Source: an uncultured Clostridia bacterium (GTDB lineage: Bacteria; Bacillota; Clostridia; Christensenellales; Aristaeellaceae). Taken from it: a stretch of 5,619 nt of DNA. The stretch is taken from positions 1 to 5,619 of the forward strand of contig CAMOUF010000241.1 in the NCBI GenBank assembly GCA_946626395.1, written 5' to 3'. The notes below the pieces were generated by a model. It worked only from the letters and a program-made list of their open reading frames with translations, ran no database searches and was not told the origin of the DNA. Every line of letters starts with the position of its first letter. The stretch's first letter is position 1. Below, one piece after another: positions 1 through 5,217 of this stretch. The position numbers and the translations under genes were made by a program.

Positions 1-3
1 CAG

Positions 4-108
4 AGTGATGAGTTCAGAATTCAGATATTTTTGCCGTTCCAAGTCTGGATGCGTTGTTTGTGTCTGTCTATATTCTCTGTACTCTGAAACCTGCACACTG
101 CACTCTTT
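4..108. repeat. degenerate 7-bp-phased repeat tract
   Basis: This gene-free DNA downstream of the minus-strand YitT gene can be cut into imperfect heptamers: AGTGATG, AGTTCAG, AATTCAG (4-24), CGTTCCA, AGTCTGG (35-48), and ACTCTGA, AACCTGC, ACACTGC, ACTCTTT (81-108). The units differ but keep the 7-bp step, and the GTTCCAAGT at 36-44 recurs in the repeat cluster at 3565-3595. The phasing is seen by eye only and the intervening bases are unphased, so this entry is weaker than the neighbouring perfect run. No ORF here looks coding. Confidence 0.45.
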
Positions 109-113
109 CTACT

Positions 114-148
114 ATTGCCTATTGCCTATTGCCTGATGCCTATTGCCT
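114..148. repeat. (ATTGCCT)5 heptanucleotide tandem repeat
   Basis: Five contiguous 7-bp units are present: ATTGCCT at 114-120, 121-127 and 128-134, then GATGCCT at 135-141 and ATTGCCT at 142-148. Four of the five are identical. The array lies about 65 bp past the stop codon of the minus-strand YitT gene. It resembles the short tandemly repeated heptanucleotides described in cyanobacteria (STRR sequences) in period only; no shared origin is claimed. A replication-slippage origin is plausible. Confidence 0.9.
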
Positions 149-168
149 GGTGATTGAAAGCACTCTGC

Positions 169-189
169 AAACGAAAAACAGATTCGTTT
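169..189. other. small hairpin after the YitT stop codon
   Basis: AAACGAA (169-175) and TTCGTTT (183-189) form a perfect 7-bp inverted repeat around a 7-nt loop, 24 bp past the YitT stop codon. In the minus-strand transcript the stem is not followed by a clear U-run, so it is at best a weak terminator. No better terminator for the YitT gene is visible in the window. Confidence 0.35.
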
Positions 190-212
190 CCGAGAATCAG
201 CCAAGGCCCCGA

Positions 213-1079
213 TCAATCCCCGTTTAGGGCGTTGAAGCCCTCGCCCAGGGTTTCGTGGGTGTCGGTTATGAACATAAAAGCTTTTTCATCTTCCTGGCGA
301 ACGATCCGTTTCAGGGGAATGACCTCCATTTGCGTGACCACACTGATGAGCAAAGTACGTCCTTCGCCGCTGTACGCGCCGGTGGCGTTCAGCACCGTGG
401 CGCCCCGGTCCAATTCCGCCATGATGCGCTGAGAAATGGCCTGGCCCCGGTTGGTGATGATGAAGCAGGCCTTGGCGGAGCCAAAGCCCGCCAGCACCAG
501 GTCCACCGCCTTGGCATTCACGAAAATGCAGATCAGGGCGTACAGGGCGGCCCGGGCGCTCATGGTGAAGGCGGCGCACAGAATCACCGCGCAGTCCAGC
601 ATAAACAGAAACGCGCCCACCGTGACCAGCGGAAACCGATGGTGTACCATCCGGGCCACCATGTCCGATCCCCCCGTGGTGGCCCCGCCGCGCATGATCA
701 GCCCCAGGCCCACCCCCAGCACCAGGGCCCCGTACACGCTGCCCAGCAGGATATCGTCCGTCAGCGGCGGCAGCTGAAACAGGTCGATGCAGGCGGAAAA
801 AAGAATCGTGGCCACCAGCGACCGAAGCACGAACACCCGGCCCATGGCCTTAAACCCCAGCAGAAACAGGGGCAGGTTCAGCAGCATGCTGGTGACGCCC
901 ACGGGCCAGCCCCAGATATAATTGAAAATGGTAGCGATGCCCGTCAGGCCACCCGGCGCAATGTTATTGGGCACCAAAAACAAAGGGTAGGCCAGCCCGC
1001 CGATCACGCATCCCAGCACGATCTCCGCGTAAGCCACCACCCGCTCATTTCGAAAACGCTTCTGCGAAAATGGAATCAA
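213..1079 (-). CDS. YitT family membrane protein (DUF161 + DUF2179)
   Basis: This 288-residue integral membrane protein matches the YitT family of Firmicutes, whose biochemical role is not established. Residues about 15-200 hold five to six hydrophobic segments (roughly 17-35, 60-78, 85-101, 110-129, 152-172, 177-196). They include the conserved loops APGGLTGIA (41-49) and RGGATTGGSDM (130-140), which I recognise as family hallmarks. Residues about 203-285 form the soluble C-terminal DUF2179 domain (FIITNRGQAISQRI, then GAYSGEGRTLLISVV), probably cytoplasmic. Length is typical for the family. The start is a TTG; it is chosen because GAGGGGG lies 8 nt upstream and no ATG occurs near the N-terminus. 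The gene is divergent from tcdA and apparently monocistronic within the window. Family assignment is confident; the transported substrate, if any, is unknown. Confidence 0.93.
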   Translation of the reverse strand: MIPFSQKRFRNERVVAYAEIVLGCVIGGLAYPLFLVPNNIAPGGLTGIATIFNYIWGWPVGVTSMLLNLPLFLLGFKAMGRVFVLRSLVATILFSACIDLFQLPPLTDDILLGSVYGALVLGVGLGLIMRGGATTGGSDMVARMVHHRFPLVTVGAFLFMLDCAVILCAAFTMSARAALYALICIFVNAKAVDLVLAGFGSAKACFIITNRGQAISQRIMAELDRGATVLNATGAYSGEGRTLLISVVTQMEVIPLKRIVRQEDEKAFMFITDTHETLGEGFNALNGD

Positions 1080-1087
1080 CCTTCCAG

Positions 1088-1094
1088 CCCCCTC
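1088..1094 (-). promoter_or_regulatory. ribosome binding site deciding a TTG start
   Basis: On the minus strand GAGGGGG lies 8 nt before the TTG at 1079-1077. It is the only good Shine-Dalgarno match near the N-terminus and supports the non-ATG start of the YitT gene. A second purine run, GGAAGG, almost touches the TTG and is too close to serve. Confidence 0.6.
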
Positions 1095-1112
1095 GGTTCG
1101 TTTTGTTCTTTT

Positions 1113-1118
1113 ATTGTA
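1113..1118 (-). promoter_or_regulatory. possible -10 box for the YitT gene
   Basis: The minus strand reads TACAAT here (5 of 6 to TATAAT), about 34 bp before the TTG start. No recognisable -35 box lies 16-18 bp upstream, so the call rests on the -10 match and its location in the divergent intergenic region. Confidence 0.3.
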
Positions 1119-1131
1119 TTCTTTCCCGAGG

Positions 1132-1147
1132 CGGCAGAATCCTGCCG
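1132..1147. other. short inverted repeat between divergent promoters
   Basis: CGGCAG (1132-1137) and CTGCCG (1142-1147) form a 6-bp perfect dyad with a 4-nt centre. It sits between the tcdA promoter and the possible YitT -10 box. It could be an operator or a leader hairpin of the minus-strand transcript, but a dyad this short can arise by chance. Confidence 0.25.
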
Positions 1148-1180
1148 ATCAGGGGATTATTTTTCTCCCGCTTGCCATTC

Positions 1181-1209
1181 TTGACGGGATGCGCGGATCA
1201 TTTTATAAT
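1181..1209 (+). promoter_or_regulatory. sigma-A promoter of the tcdA-HAD-permease group
   Basis: TTGACG (1181-1186, one mismatch to TTGACA) and a perfect TATAAT (1204-1209) are separated by exactly 17 bp. Transcription should begin near 1216, leaving a leader of roughly 27 nt before the tcdA ATG. This is the strongest promoter in the window and suggests constitutive expression of the downstream genes. Confidence 0.87.
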
Positions 1210-1242
1210 GAAAGAGATGCAATAAATTGTGGAGGGCAGGAT

Positions 1243-1971
1243 ATGGAGCAGTTTGCGCGCACGGCGCTTTTGATCGGTCAGGAGGGGCTGGATAAGCTGA
1301 GCCGCGCCAGGGTGGCGCTGTTCGGGATCGGCGGCGTGGGCGGCTATATCGCCGAAGCCCTGGTACGCAGCGGCGTGGGGAGCCTGGACTTTTTTGACAA
1401 CGACCAGGTGGCCCTGTCCAACCTGAACCGGCAGCTGATCGCCCTGCACAGTACCGTGGGCCGGGACAAGGTGGACGTGATGGAAGAGCGTCTCAAGGAC
1501 ATCAACCCCCAGGCGCACATTCACGGCCATAAGCTGTTCTATCTGCCCCAGGAAGCTGATCGGGTGGATTTATCCCAATATGATTATATCGCCGACGCCA
1601 TCGACACCGTGGCGGCAAAGCTGGATTTGATCCAGCGCGCCTATGATTTGGGCGTGCCCATCATCAGCGCCATGGGGGCGGGCAACCGGCTGGACCCCTT
1701 CCAGCTGCGGCTGGGGGATATTTATGAAACAGAGAATTGCCCCCTGGCCCGGGTGATGCGGCGGGAGCTGCGCAGGCGGGGCATTCCGTCCCTGCGGGTG
1801 GTATATTCTACGGAGCCCGCCCTTTCTCCCCGGACAGAGGAAGCGCCGGGGGAACATCCCGCTCCCGGCTCCTCCCGCCGGGCCACCCCCGGCAGCGTGG
1901 CCTTCGTGCCCTCCGTGATGGGCCTGATGATGGCCTCCGTGATCGTCAGGGACTTACTGACGGAAGCATAA
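1243..1971 (+). CDS. tcdA: tRNA threonylcarbamoyladenosine dehydratase
   Basis: This 242-residue ThiF/HesA/MoeB-fold (E1-like) protein should be TcdA, which uses ATP to convert t6A37 of ANN-decoding tRNAs into its cyclic form ct6A in the cytoplasm. Visible features are the glycine-rich nucleotide loop GIGGVGGYIAEAL (28-40), the acidic FDNDQVALSNLNRQL stretch (51-65) typical of E1-like ATP binding, and the family segment ENCPLARVMRRELRRRGI (164-181) with Cys166. It also has VVYSTEPA (187-194) and the C-terminal GSVAFVPSVMGLMMASVIVRD (217-237). The zinc-binding CxxC pairs of MoeB/ThiF are absent, as in TcdA. The ATG at 1243 is chosen because GGAGGG (1231-1236) precedes it and homology begins there; the reading frame is open further upstream, but across the promoter. 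Length is close to that of E. coli TcdA and its Bacillus relatives. It is the first gene of a probable three-gene transcript. Confidence 0.93.
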   Translation: MEQFARTALLIGQEGLDKLSRARVALFGIGGVGGYIAEALVRSGVGSLDFFDNDQVALSNLNRQLIALHSTVGRDKVDVMEERLKDINPQAHIHGHKLFYLPQEADRVDLSQYDYIADAIDTVAAKLDLIQRAYDLGVPIISAMGAGNRLDPFQLRLGDIYETENCPLARVMRRELRRRGIPSLRVVYSTEPALSPRTEEAPGEHPAPGSSRRATPGSVAFVPSVMGLMMASVIVRDLLTEA

Positions 1972-1992
1972 AAAGAATGCGCTTTCCCATAC

Positions 1993-2023
1993 TTGACATT
2001 CCGGGAGGGGGCGTGATACCATG
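1993..2023 (+). promoter_or_regulatory. possible internal promoter before the HAD gene
   Basis: A perfect TTGACA (1993-1998) lies in the 73-bp gap after tcdA. Downstream candidates for a -10 box are weak: TGATAC at 2014-2019 (15-bp spacer) or TACCAT at 2018-2023 (19-bp spacer). If used, transcription would start past the ATG at 2021 and favour the start at 2045. Confidence 0.3.
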
Positions 2024-2044
2024 AGCAGGACGGGAGGCGGCGAA

Positions 2045-2698
2045 ATGGAGCAACAAAAGAAGCCCGTTCAGCTGGCATTGTTTGATTTTGACGGCACCCT
2101 GATCCCCGGGGACAGCATCGCGCTGTATCTTCGCTTTACCCGGCGGAAGGGGCTGGTGAACGATAAAGAATATATGATCGCCTTGCGCGCGGCGATGCTG
2201 TATGGCCTGGGGCGCAAAAGCGCGGCGGATTCCAAAACAGCAGCCATGCGGTTCAGGCAGCGGTATAAGCAGGATTACCTGGACCGGATGGATCAGGAAT
2301 TCGTGACAACGGATCTGCTGCCCAAGGTGTATGGGGCGGGCAGGAAACAATTGGAAGAGCACCGGGCGGAGGGAAAAAAGCTGGTGCTGGTAACGGCGTC
2401 CACGGAAAACTATATGCGGTACGTGGCACAGGCGCTGGGCTTCGACGCCCTGCTGGCTTCCCAGGTGGCACAGGACGGCACGGTGACAGGCAACTGCAAG
2501 GGGGAGGAAAAGTCCCGGCGGGTGCGCGCCTGGCTGGAGGAAAACGGCCTTTTGCCGGACTGGCAGGGCTCCTTCGCTTACGGCGACAGCAAGAGCGATT
2601 TGCCCATGCTGCTTTTGTGCGGGCATCCGGTGCAGGTGAACTCCAAAAAATCGCTGCAAAACGCCGTACCGGAGATGCCCCGGGTAAAATGGAGATAG
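2045..2698 (+). CDS. HAD-superfamily subfamily IB phosphatase (SerB-like)
   Basis: This 217-residue soluble hydrolase carries all HAD signatures. Motif I is LFDFDGTLI (12-20), with the nucleophile Asp14 and acid/base Asp16. Motif II is LVTAS (115-119, Thr117), motif III is Lys156, and motif IV is YGDSKSDLPML (179-189), with Mg2+-binding Asp181 and Asp185. The helical cap inserted between motifs I and II (about 25-95) makes it subfamily IB, related to phosphoserine phosphatase. The true substrate cannot be read from sequence; small phosphomonoesters are likely. Two starts are possible: ATG 2021 (GGGAGGGGG upstream, long spacing) and ATG 2045 (GGAGG at 2033-2037, 7-nt spacing). I prefer 2045 because the eight extra residues look unlike the family. 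It lies 73 bp after tcdA and 7 bp before the permease gene, suggesting co-transcription. Confidence 0.9.
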   Translation: MEQQKKPVQLALFDFDGTLIPGDSIALYLRFTRRKGLVNDKEYMIALRAAMLYGLGRKSAADSKTAAMRFRQRYKQDYLDRMDQEFVTTDLLPKVYGAGRKQLEEHRAEGKKLVLVTASTENYMRYVAQALGFDALLASQVAQDGTVTGNCKGEEKSRRVRAWLEENGLLPDWQGSFAYGDSKSDLPMLLLCGHPVQVNSKKSLQNAVPEMPRVKWR

Positions 2699-2705
2699 GA
2701 AAGCG

Positions 2706-3557
2706 GTGAATGATTTGTCCACCCTCTATGGCGTGATGGACGCGATTCTTCCCTTTGAATGCTTTGAATTGGATTTTATGAAGCGGGGCCTGCTGGCGAT
2801 TTTGCTTTTAACGCCCCTGCTGGCGCTGCTGGGCACCATGGCGGTGAACCGACGCATGGCCTTTTTTTCCGACGCCCTGGGCCATAGCGCCCTGGCGGGG
2901 GTAGGGCTGGGGATGCTGCTGGGCATTCAGAACCAATTGATCAGCATGATCGTTTTTGGCGTCCTGTGGGCCGTGATGATTTCCCGCATCAACCGCACCG
3001 GCGGCGCTTCCGCCGATACCATCATCAGCGTGTTTTCCTCCACGGGCATTGCGGCGGGCCTGCTGATTCTGTCCCGCAACGGCAGCTTTGCCAAATATTC
3101 CTCCCTGCTGGCGGGGGACATCGTGTCCGTGCCGGAGGGAGATTTGCTGTGGCTGCTGCTGGCGCTGCCTCTGGGAGTAGGGGCCTGGGCGCTGCTGTAC
3201 AATAAATTGCTGCTCACCGCCGTGAACCCCGCCCTGGCCCAGAGCCGGGGAGTCAGCACCAAATGGGTGGAATACGCCTTTGTGTCCCTGGTGGCGGTGG
3301 TGGTGATGCTGTCCATCCGATGGGTGGGGGTGCTGCTGATCAACGCGCTGCTGATCCTGCCCGCCGCCGCGGCCCGGAACATCTCCCGCACCGCCTGGCA
3401 GCACGCCCTGTTCAGCGTGCTCATCGGCCTGTTCTGCGGGGTGGCGGGGCTGGTGGCGTCTTATTATCTGGAAAACACAGGGGCAGGCGCGGCCATCGTG
3501 CTGTGCGCCGCCGTGTGTTACGCGGTGACGCTGCCCCTGCGGGCAAAAGTGAGATGA
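2706..3557 (+). CDS. ABC-3 family metal-type transporter permease (ZnuB/MntB-like)
   Basis: This 283-residue inner-membrane protein has about eight hydrophobic segments (roughly 27-46, 62-73, 78-94, 104-123, 146-166, 189-226, 234-253, 259-277). It shows the ABC-3 family features MAFFSDALGHSALAGVGLG (51-69), the ADTIISVFSSTGIAAGLL region (103-120) and LLINALLILPAAAARN (210-225). Members pair with an ATPase and a cluster-9 binding protein to import Zn2+, Mn2+ or Fe2+; which metal cannot be told from the permease. The start is GTG 2706, with AGGA 5 nt upstream and overlapping the end of the HAD gene; the ATG at 2736 has no good ribosome binding site. Oddly, neither an ATPase nor a binding-protein gene is adjacent: a HAD phosphatase precedes it and repeats follow. 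It appears intact, with no frameshift. Confidence 0.9.
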   Translation: MNDLSTLYGVMDAILPFECFELDFMKRGLLAILLLTPLLALLGTMAVNRRMAFFSDALGHSALAGVGLGMLLGIQNQLISMIVFGVLWAVMISRINRTGGASADTIISVFSSTGIAAGLLILSRNGSFAKYSSLLAGDIVSVPEGDLLWLLLALPLGVGAWALLYNKLLLTAVNPALAQSRGVSTKWVEYAFVSLVAVVVMLSIRWVGVLLINALLILPAAAARNISRTAWQHALFSVLIGLFCGVAGLVASYYLENTGAGAAIVLCAAVCYAVTLPLRAKVR

Positions 3558-3564
3558 ACGAAAA

Positions 3565-3656
3565 AGTTCTAAGTGCTCAGTTCCAAGTTCTAAGCTGATT
3601 TTGTTCAAAACAGAATGGTATGCTGATCATGAATGCTTGAAACTTGGAACATAGGA
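3565..3656. repeat. paired heptamer clusters forming an inverted repeat
   Basis: Just after the permease stop, 7-bp units AGTTCTA, AGTGCTC, AGTTCCA, AGTTCTA run through 3565-3592. A reverse-oriented set, CTTGAAA, CTTGGAA, CATAGGA, occupies 3636-3656. GTTCCAAGTTCTAAGC (3580-3595) is complementary to GCTTGAAACTTGGAAC (3635-3650) at 14 of 16 positions, so the transcript could fold a long stem around a ~39-nt loop. No U-run follows the stem, so termination by it is uncertain. Confidence 0.75.
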
Positions 3657-3662
3657 GAATTT

Positions 3663-3866
3663 TGATCAATTCAAAATGATTCCTATTGATACGATGGTTG
3701 GAAGAAAAAAAGTAGGGGCGGATATGATCCGCCCGCCTGAGATTATCATTTCTTGTACTTTGTTTTCCAACGTTTGTAATGCCCACTTTTACAGGCGGAT
3801 GATATCCGCCCCTACCCTTTGTCCATTCCTTACAGCGTATTTTTATAAGCTTCTTTGAATTGATCA
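3663..3866. mobile_element. ~204-bp fold-back (MITE-like) element
   Basis: The ends are a perfect 13-bp inverted repeat, TGATCAATTCAAA (3663-3675) and its complement (3854-3866). The arms remain imperfectly complementary inward (shared ATACG, GGAA and A-rich blocks) as far as GTAGGGGCGGATATGATCC (from 3712) and its partner 3792-3815. Each arm carries a smaller hairpin: GGGCGGAT/ATCCGCCC (3716-3734) and GGCGGAT/ATCCGCC (3794-3810). The left arm has an extra CGCC-type duplication. About 52 bp separate the arms. No plausible transposase ORF is inside; a 60-codon frame across it is a by-product. It resembles MITEs or REP-type palindromes mobilised in trans. I found no clear target-site duplication. 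It may also act as a transcription barrier between the permease and the kinase. Confidence 0.7.
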
Positions 3867-3872
3867 GTATAT

Positions 3873-3903
3873 ACTTGGCACTTAAAACTTGGAACTTAGA
3901 ACT
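3873..3903. repeat. ACTTNNA heptamer cluster in the kinase leader
   Basis: Heptamers ACTTGGC (3873-3879), ACTTAAA (3880-3886), ACTTGGA (3887-3893), ACTTAGA (3894-3900) and a partial ACT run directly into the kinase Shine-Dalgarno sequence. They are inverted relative to the units at 3565-3592 and direct relative to the copy at 3640-3650, sharing the 11-mer AAACTTGGAAC with it. Every unit begins ACTT, which is strict 7-bp phasing. Confidence 0.85.
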
Positions 3904-3907
3904 AAAA

Positions 3908-3914
3908 AAGGAGG
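3908..3914 (+). promoter_or_regulatory. strong ribosome binding site of the sugar kinase
   Basis: AAGGAGG lies 7 nt before ATG 3922 and is nearly perfectly complementary to the 16S anti-SD. It decides the start: the ATG at 3889, in the same frame, falls inside the heptamer repeat and would place this site within the coding region. No convincing promoter is seen upstream. TATACT at 3870-3875, straddling the end of the repeat-free spacer, could be a -10 box but lacks a -35. Confidence 0.85.
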
Positions 3915-3921
3915 CCACCCT

Positions 3922-5010
3922 ATGATCCACGGAAATCCGTTGCTGAAAGACCAGGCCGCAGGGCCCAAATTCATCACCATGGGCGAAATCATGCTGCGGC
4001 TGACCCCGCCCAACTACGACAAGATCCGCATGACCAATTCCTTTGAAGCCTCCTATGGCGGCAGCGAGGCCAACATCGCCCTGGCCCTGGCCAGCCTGGG
4101 CATCGACAGCACCTTCTTTACCGTGGTGCCCGACAACTCCCTGGGCAAGAGCGCCATCCGCGCCCTGCGCTCCAGCGACGTGCACTGCACCCCCGTCATC
4201 CTGTCCACCCCCGAGCAGACGCCCACTCACCGCCTGGGCACCTATTACCTGGAAACGGGCTTTGGCATCCGGCCCAGCAAGGTGATTTACGACCGCAAGC
4301 ATTCCGCTCTGACGGAATACGATTTTTCCGGCTATGACCTGAAAGGACTGCTGCAGGATTTCAACTGGCTGCACCTCTCCGGCATCACTCCGGCCCTGGC
4401 CCCCAACTGTCGGGAGCTGACCATGAATATGCTCAAGGCCGCCAAGGACCTGGGCCTGACGGTATCCTTTGACGGCAACTTCCGCTCCACCCTGTGGACC
4501 TGGGAGGAGGCAAGGGACTTCTGCACCGAATGCCTGCCCTATGTGGACGTGTTGCTGGGCATTGAGCCCTACCACGTGTGGAAGGACGAAAACGACCACA
4601 GCAAGGGCGACGTAAAGGACGGCGTGCCGCTGCAGCCCTCCTATGAGCAGCAGGACGAGGTGTTCCAGGCGTTTATGGAGCGCTGGCCCAACTTAAAGTG
4701 CATCGCCCGGCATGTACGCTATGCCCATTCCGGCTCTGAAAACAGCCTGAAAGCCTTCATGTGGTACGACGGCCACACCTTTGAAAGCAAGCTGTTCACC
4801 TTCACTATCCTGGACCGGGTGGGCGGCGGCGATGCCTTCGCCAGCGGCCTCATTTATGCCATGATGAACGATTATAAGCCCATGGATCTGCTGAACTTCG
4901 CCGTGGCCTCCTCCGTGATCAAGCATACCATCCACGGCGACGCCAACATCACCGACGACGTGAACACCATCCGCAACCTGATGAATATGAATTACGACAT
5001 CAAACGCTGA
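3922..5010 (+). CDS. kdgK: PfkB-family sugar kinase, probable 2-keto-3-deoxygluconate kinase
   Basis: This 362-residue ribokinase/PfkB kinase probably phosphorylates 2-keto-3-deoxygluconate with ATP, yielding KDPG for the aldolase step of hexuronate catabolism. Seen are the N-terminal MGEIMLRLTPP (20-30), the substrate-side motif YGGSEANIALALASLG (45-60), DGNFRSTLW (184-192) and the second PfkB signature ILDRVGGGDAFASGLIYAM (296-314). The catalytic base is expected to be Asp304 in the anion-hole motif; the usual GAGD reads GGGD here, which I recall as common in KDG kinases. The C-terminal KHTIHGDANITDDV (334-347) fits the same branch. It is slightly longer than typical KdgK, mainly through a charged insert near 219-245. 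A fructokinase or other sugar-acid kinase is the main alternative. No aldolase gene is adjacent in the window. It is preceded by repeats and followed by two terminators, so it is probably transcribed alone. Confidence 0.82.
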   Translation: MIHGNPLLKDQAAGPKFITMGEIMLRLTPPNYDKIRMTNSFEASYGGSEANIALALASLGIDSTFFTVVPDNSLGKSAIRALRSSDVHCTPVILSTPEQTPTHRLGTYYLETGFGIRPSKVIYDRKHSALTEYDFSGYDLKGLLQDFNWLHLSGITPALAPNCRELTMNMLKAAKDLGLTVSFDGNFRSTLWTWEEARDFCTECLPYVDVLLGIEPYHVWKDENDHSKGDVKDGVPLQPSYEQQDEVFQAFMERWPNLKCIARHVRYAHSGSENSLKAFMWYDGHTFESKLFTFTILDRVGGGDAFASGLIYAMMNDYKPMDLLNFAVASSVIKHTIHGDANITDDVNTIRNLMNMNYDIKR

Positions 5011-5040
5011 TTTTCAAAAGCTTCACGCCGCCATGCTTCC

Positions 5041-5076
5041 GCGCCTGACCGGACAAACCCGGCCAGGCGCTTTTTT
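5041..5076 (+). terminator. intrinsic terminator after the sugar kinase
   Basis: GCGCCTGACCGG (5041-5052) pairs with CCGGCCAGGCGC (5059-5070), a 12-bp GC-rich stem with one A-C mismatch and a 6-nt loop. It is followed immediately by TTTTTT (5071-5076). It starts 30 bp past the kinase stop and is a textbook Rho-independent terminator. Confidence 0.92.
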
Positions 5077-5089
5077 CACCCCGAAGGAA

Positions 5090-5128
5090 AAGCCCCGCGG
5101 CGTAAAAACCGCGGGACTTCGTTTTTTT
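5090..5128. terminator. second, tandem terminator (probably bidirectional)
   Basis: AAGCCCCGCGG (5090-5100) pairs with CCGCGGGACTT (5109-5119) with one mismatch around an 8-nt loop. A T7 run follows at 5122-5128, two bases beyond the stem. On the minus strand the same stem is followed by TTTT, so it may also stop transcription from the convergent isomerase gene. Confidence 0.85.
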
Positions 5129-5143
5129 CTCAATTATTGGAGA

Positions 5144-5213
5144 ACGAGAAGCCAGGAAATGAGGAAATACCCGTTTTCAACTCCTCACTCCTGCTTCCTC
5201 ACTCCTCACTTGA
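5144..5213. repeat. CACTCCT heptamer patch with inverted copy
   Basis: AACTCCT, CACTCCT, GCTTCCT, CACTCCT, CACTTGA occupy 5179-5213 in strict 7-bp steps, ending 4 bp from the isomerase stop codon. To the left, about 5147-5167, GAAGCCAGGAAATGAGGAAAT resembles the same units on the opposite strand, so the patch is an imperfect inverted repeat around ACCCGTTTTC. The unit sequence differs from the heptamers elsewhere in the window. Confidence 0.75.
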
Positions 5214-5217
5214 ATTA

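Noticed and set aside
255..1184. A plus-strand open frame (309 codons) opposite the YitT gene
   Set aside because: The translation is Gln/His/Gly-rich with no recognisable domain. The opposite strand encodes a clear membrane protein with family motifs.
1114..1242. An N-terminal extension of TcdA to the upstream ATG at 1114
   Set aside because: It would cover the promoter at 1181-1209, the extra residues do not resemble TcdA, and the good ribosome binding site precedes the ATG at 1243.
3554..3598. A 14-codon ORF starting at an ATGA overlap with the permease stop and running through the heptamers
   Set aside because: Stop-start overlap can mean translational coupling, but the peptide (MNEKVLSAQFQVLS) is just the repeat read in frame, and the array has no coding constraint.
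3676..3858. A 60-codon plus-strand ORF inside the fold-back element
   Set aside because: It has no ribosome binding site, its sequence is dictated by the palindrome, and it is far too short for a transposase.
3663..3866. A CRISPR array or riboswitch in the intergenic region
   Set aside because: There are no equal-length direct repeats with unique spacers, and the structure is a single fold-back palindrome with terminal inverted repeats. No known riboswitch core was recognised.
3577..4599. A long minus-strand open frame (340 codons) opposite the sugar kinase
   Set aside because: It is antisense to a well-supported PfkB kinase, has a low-complexity Gly/Gln/His-rich composition typical of GC-rich shadow frames, and crosses the repeat region.
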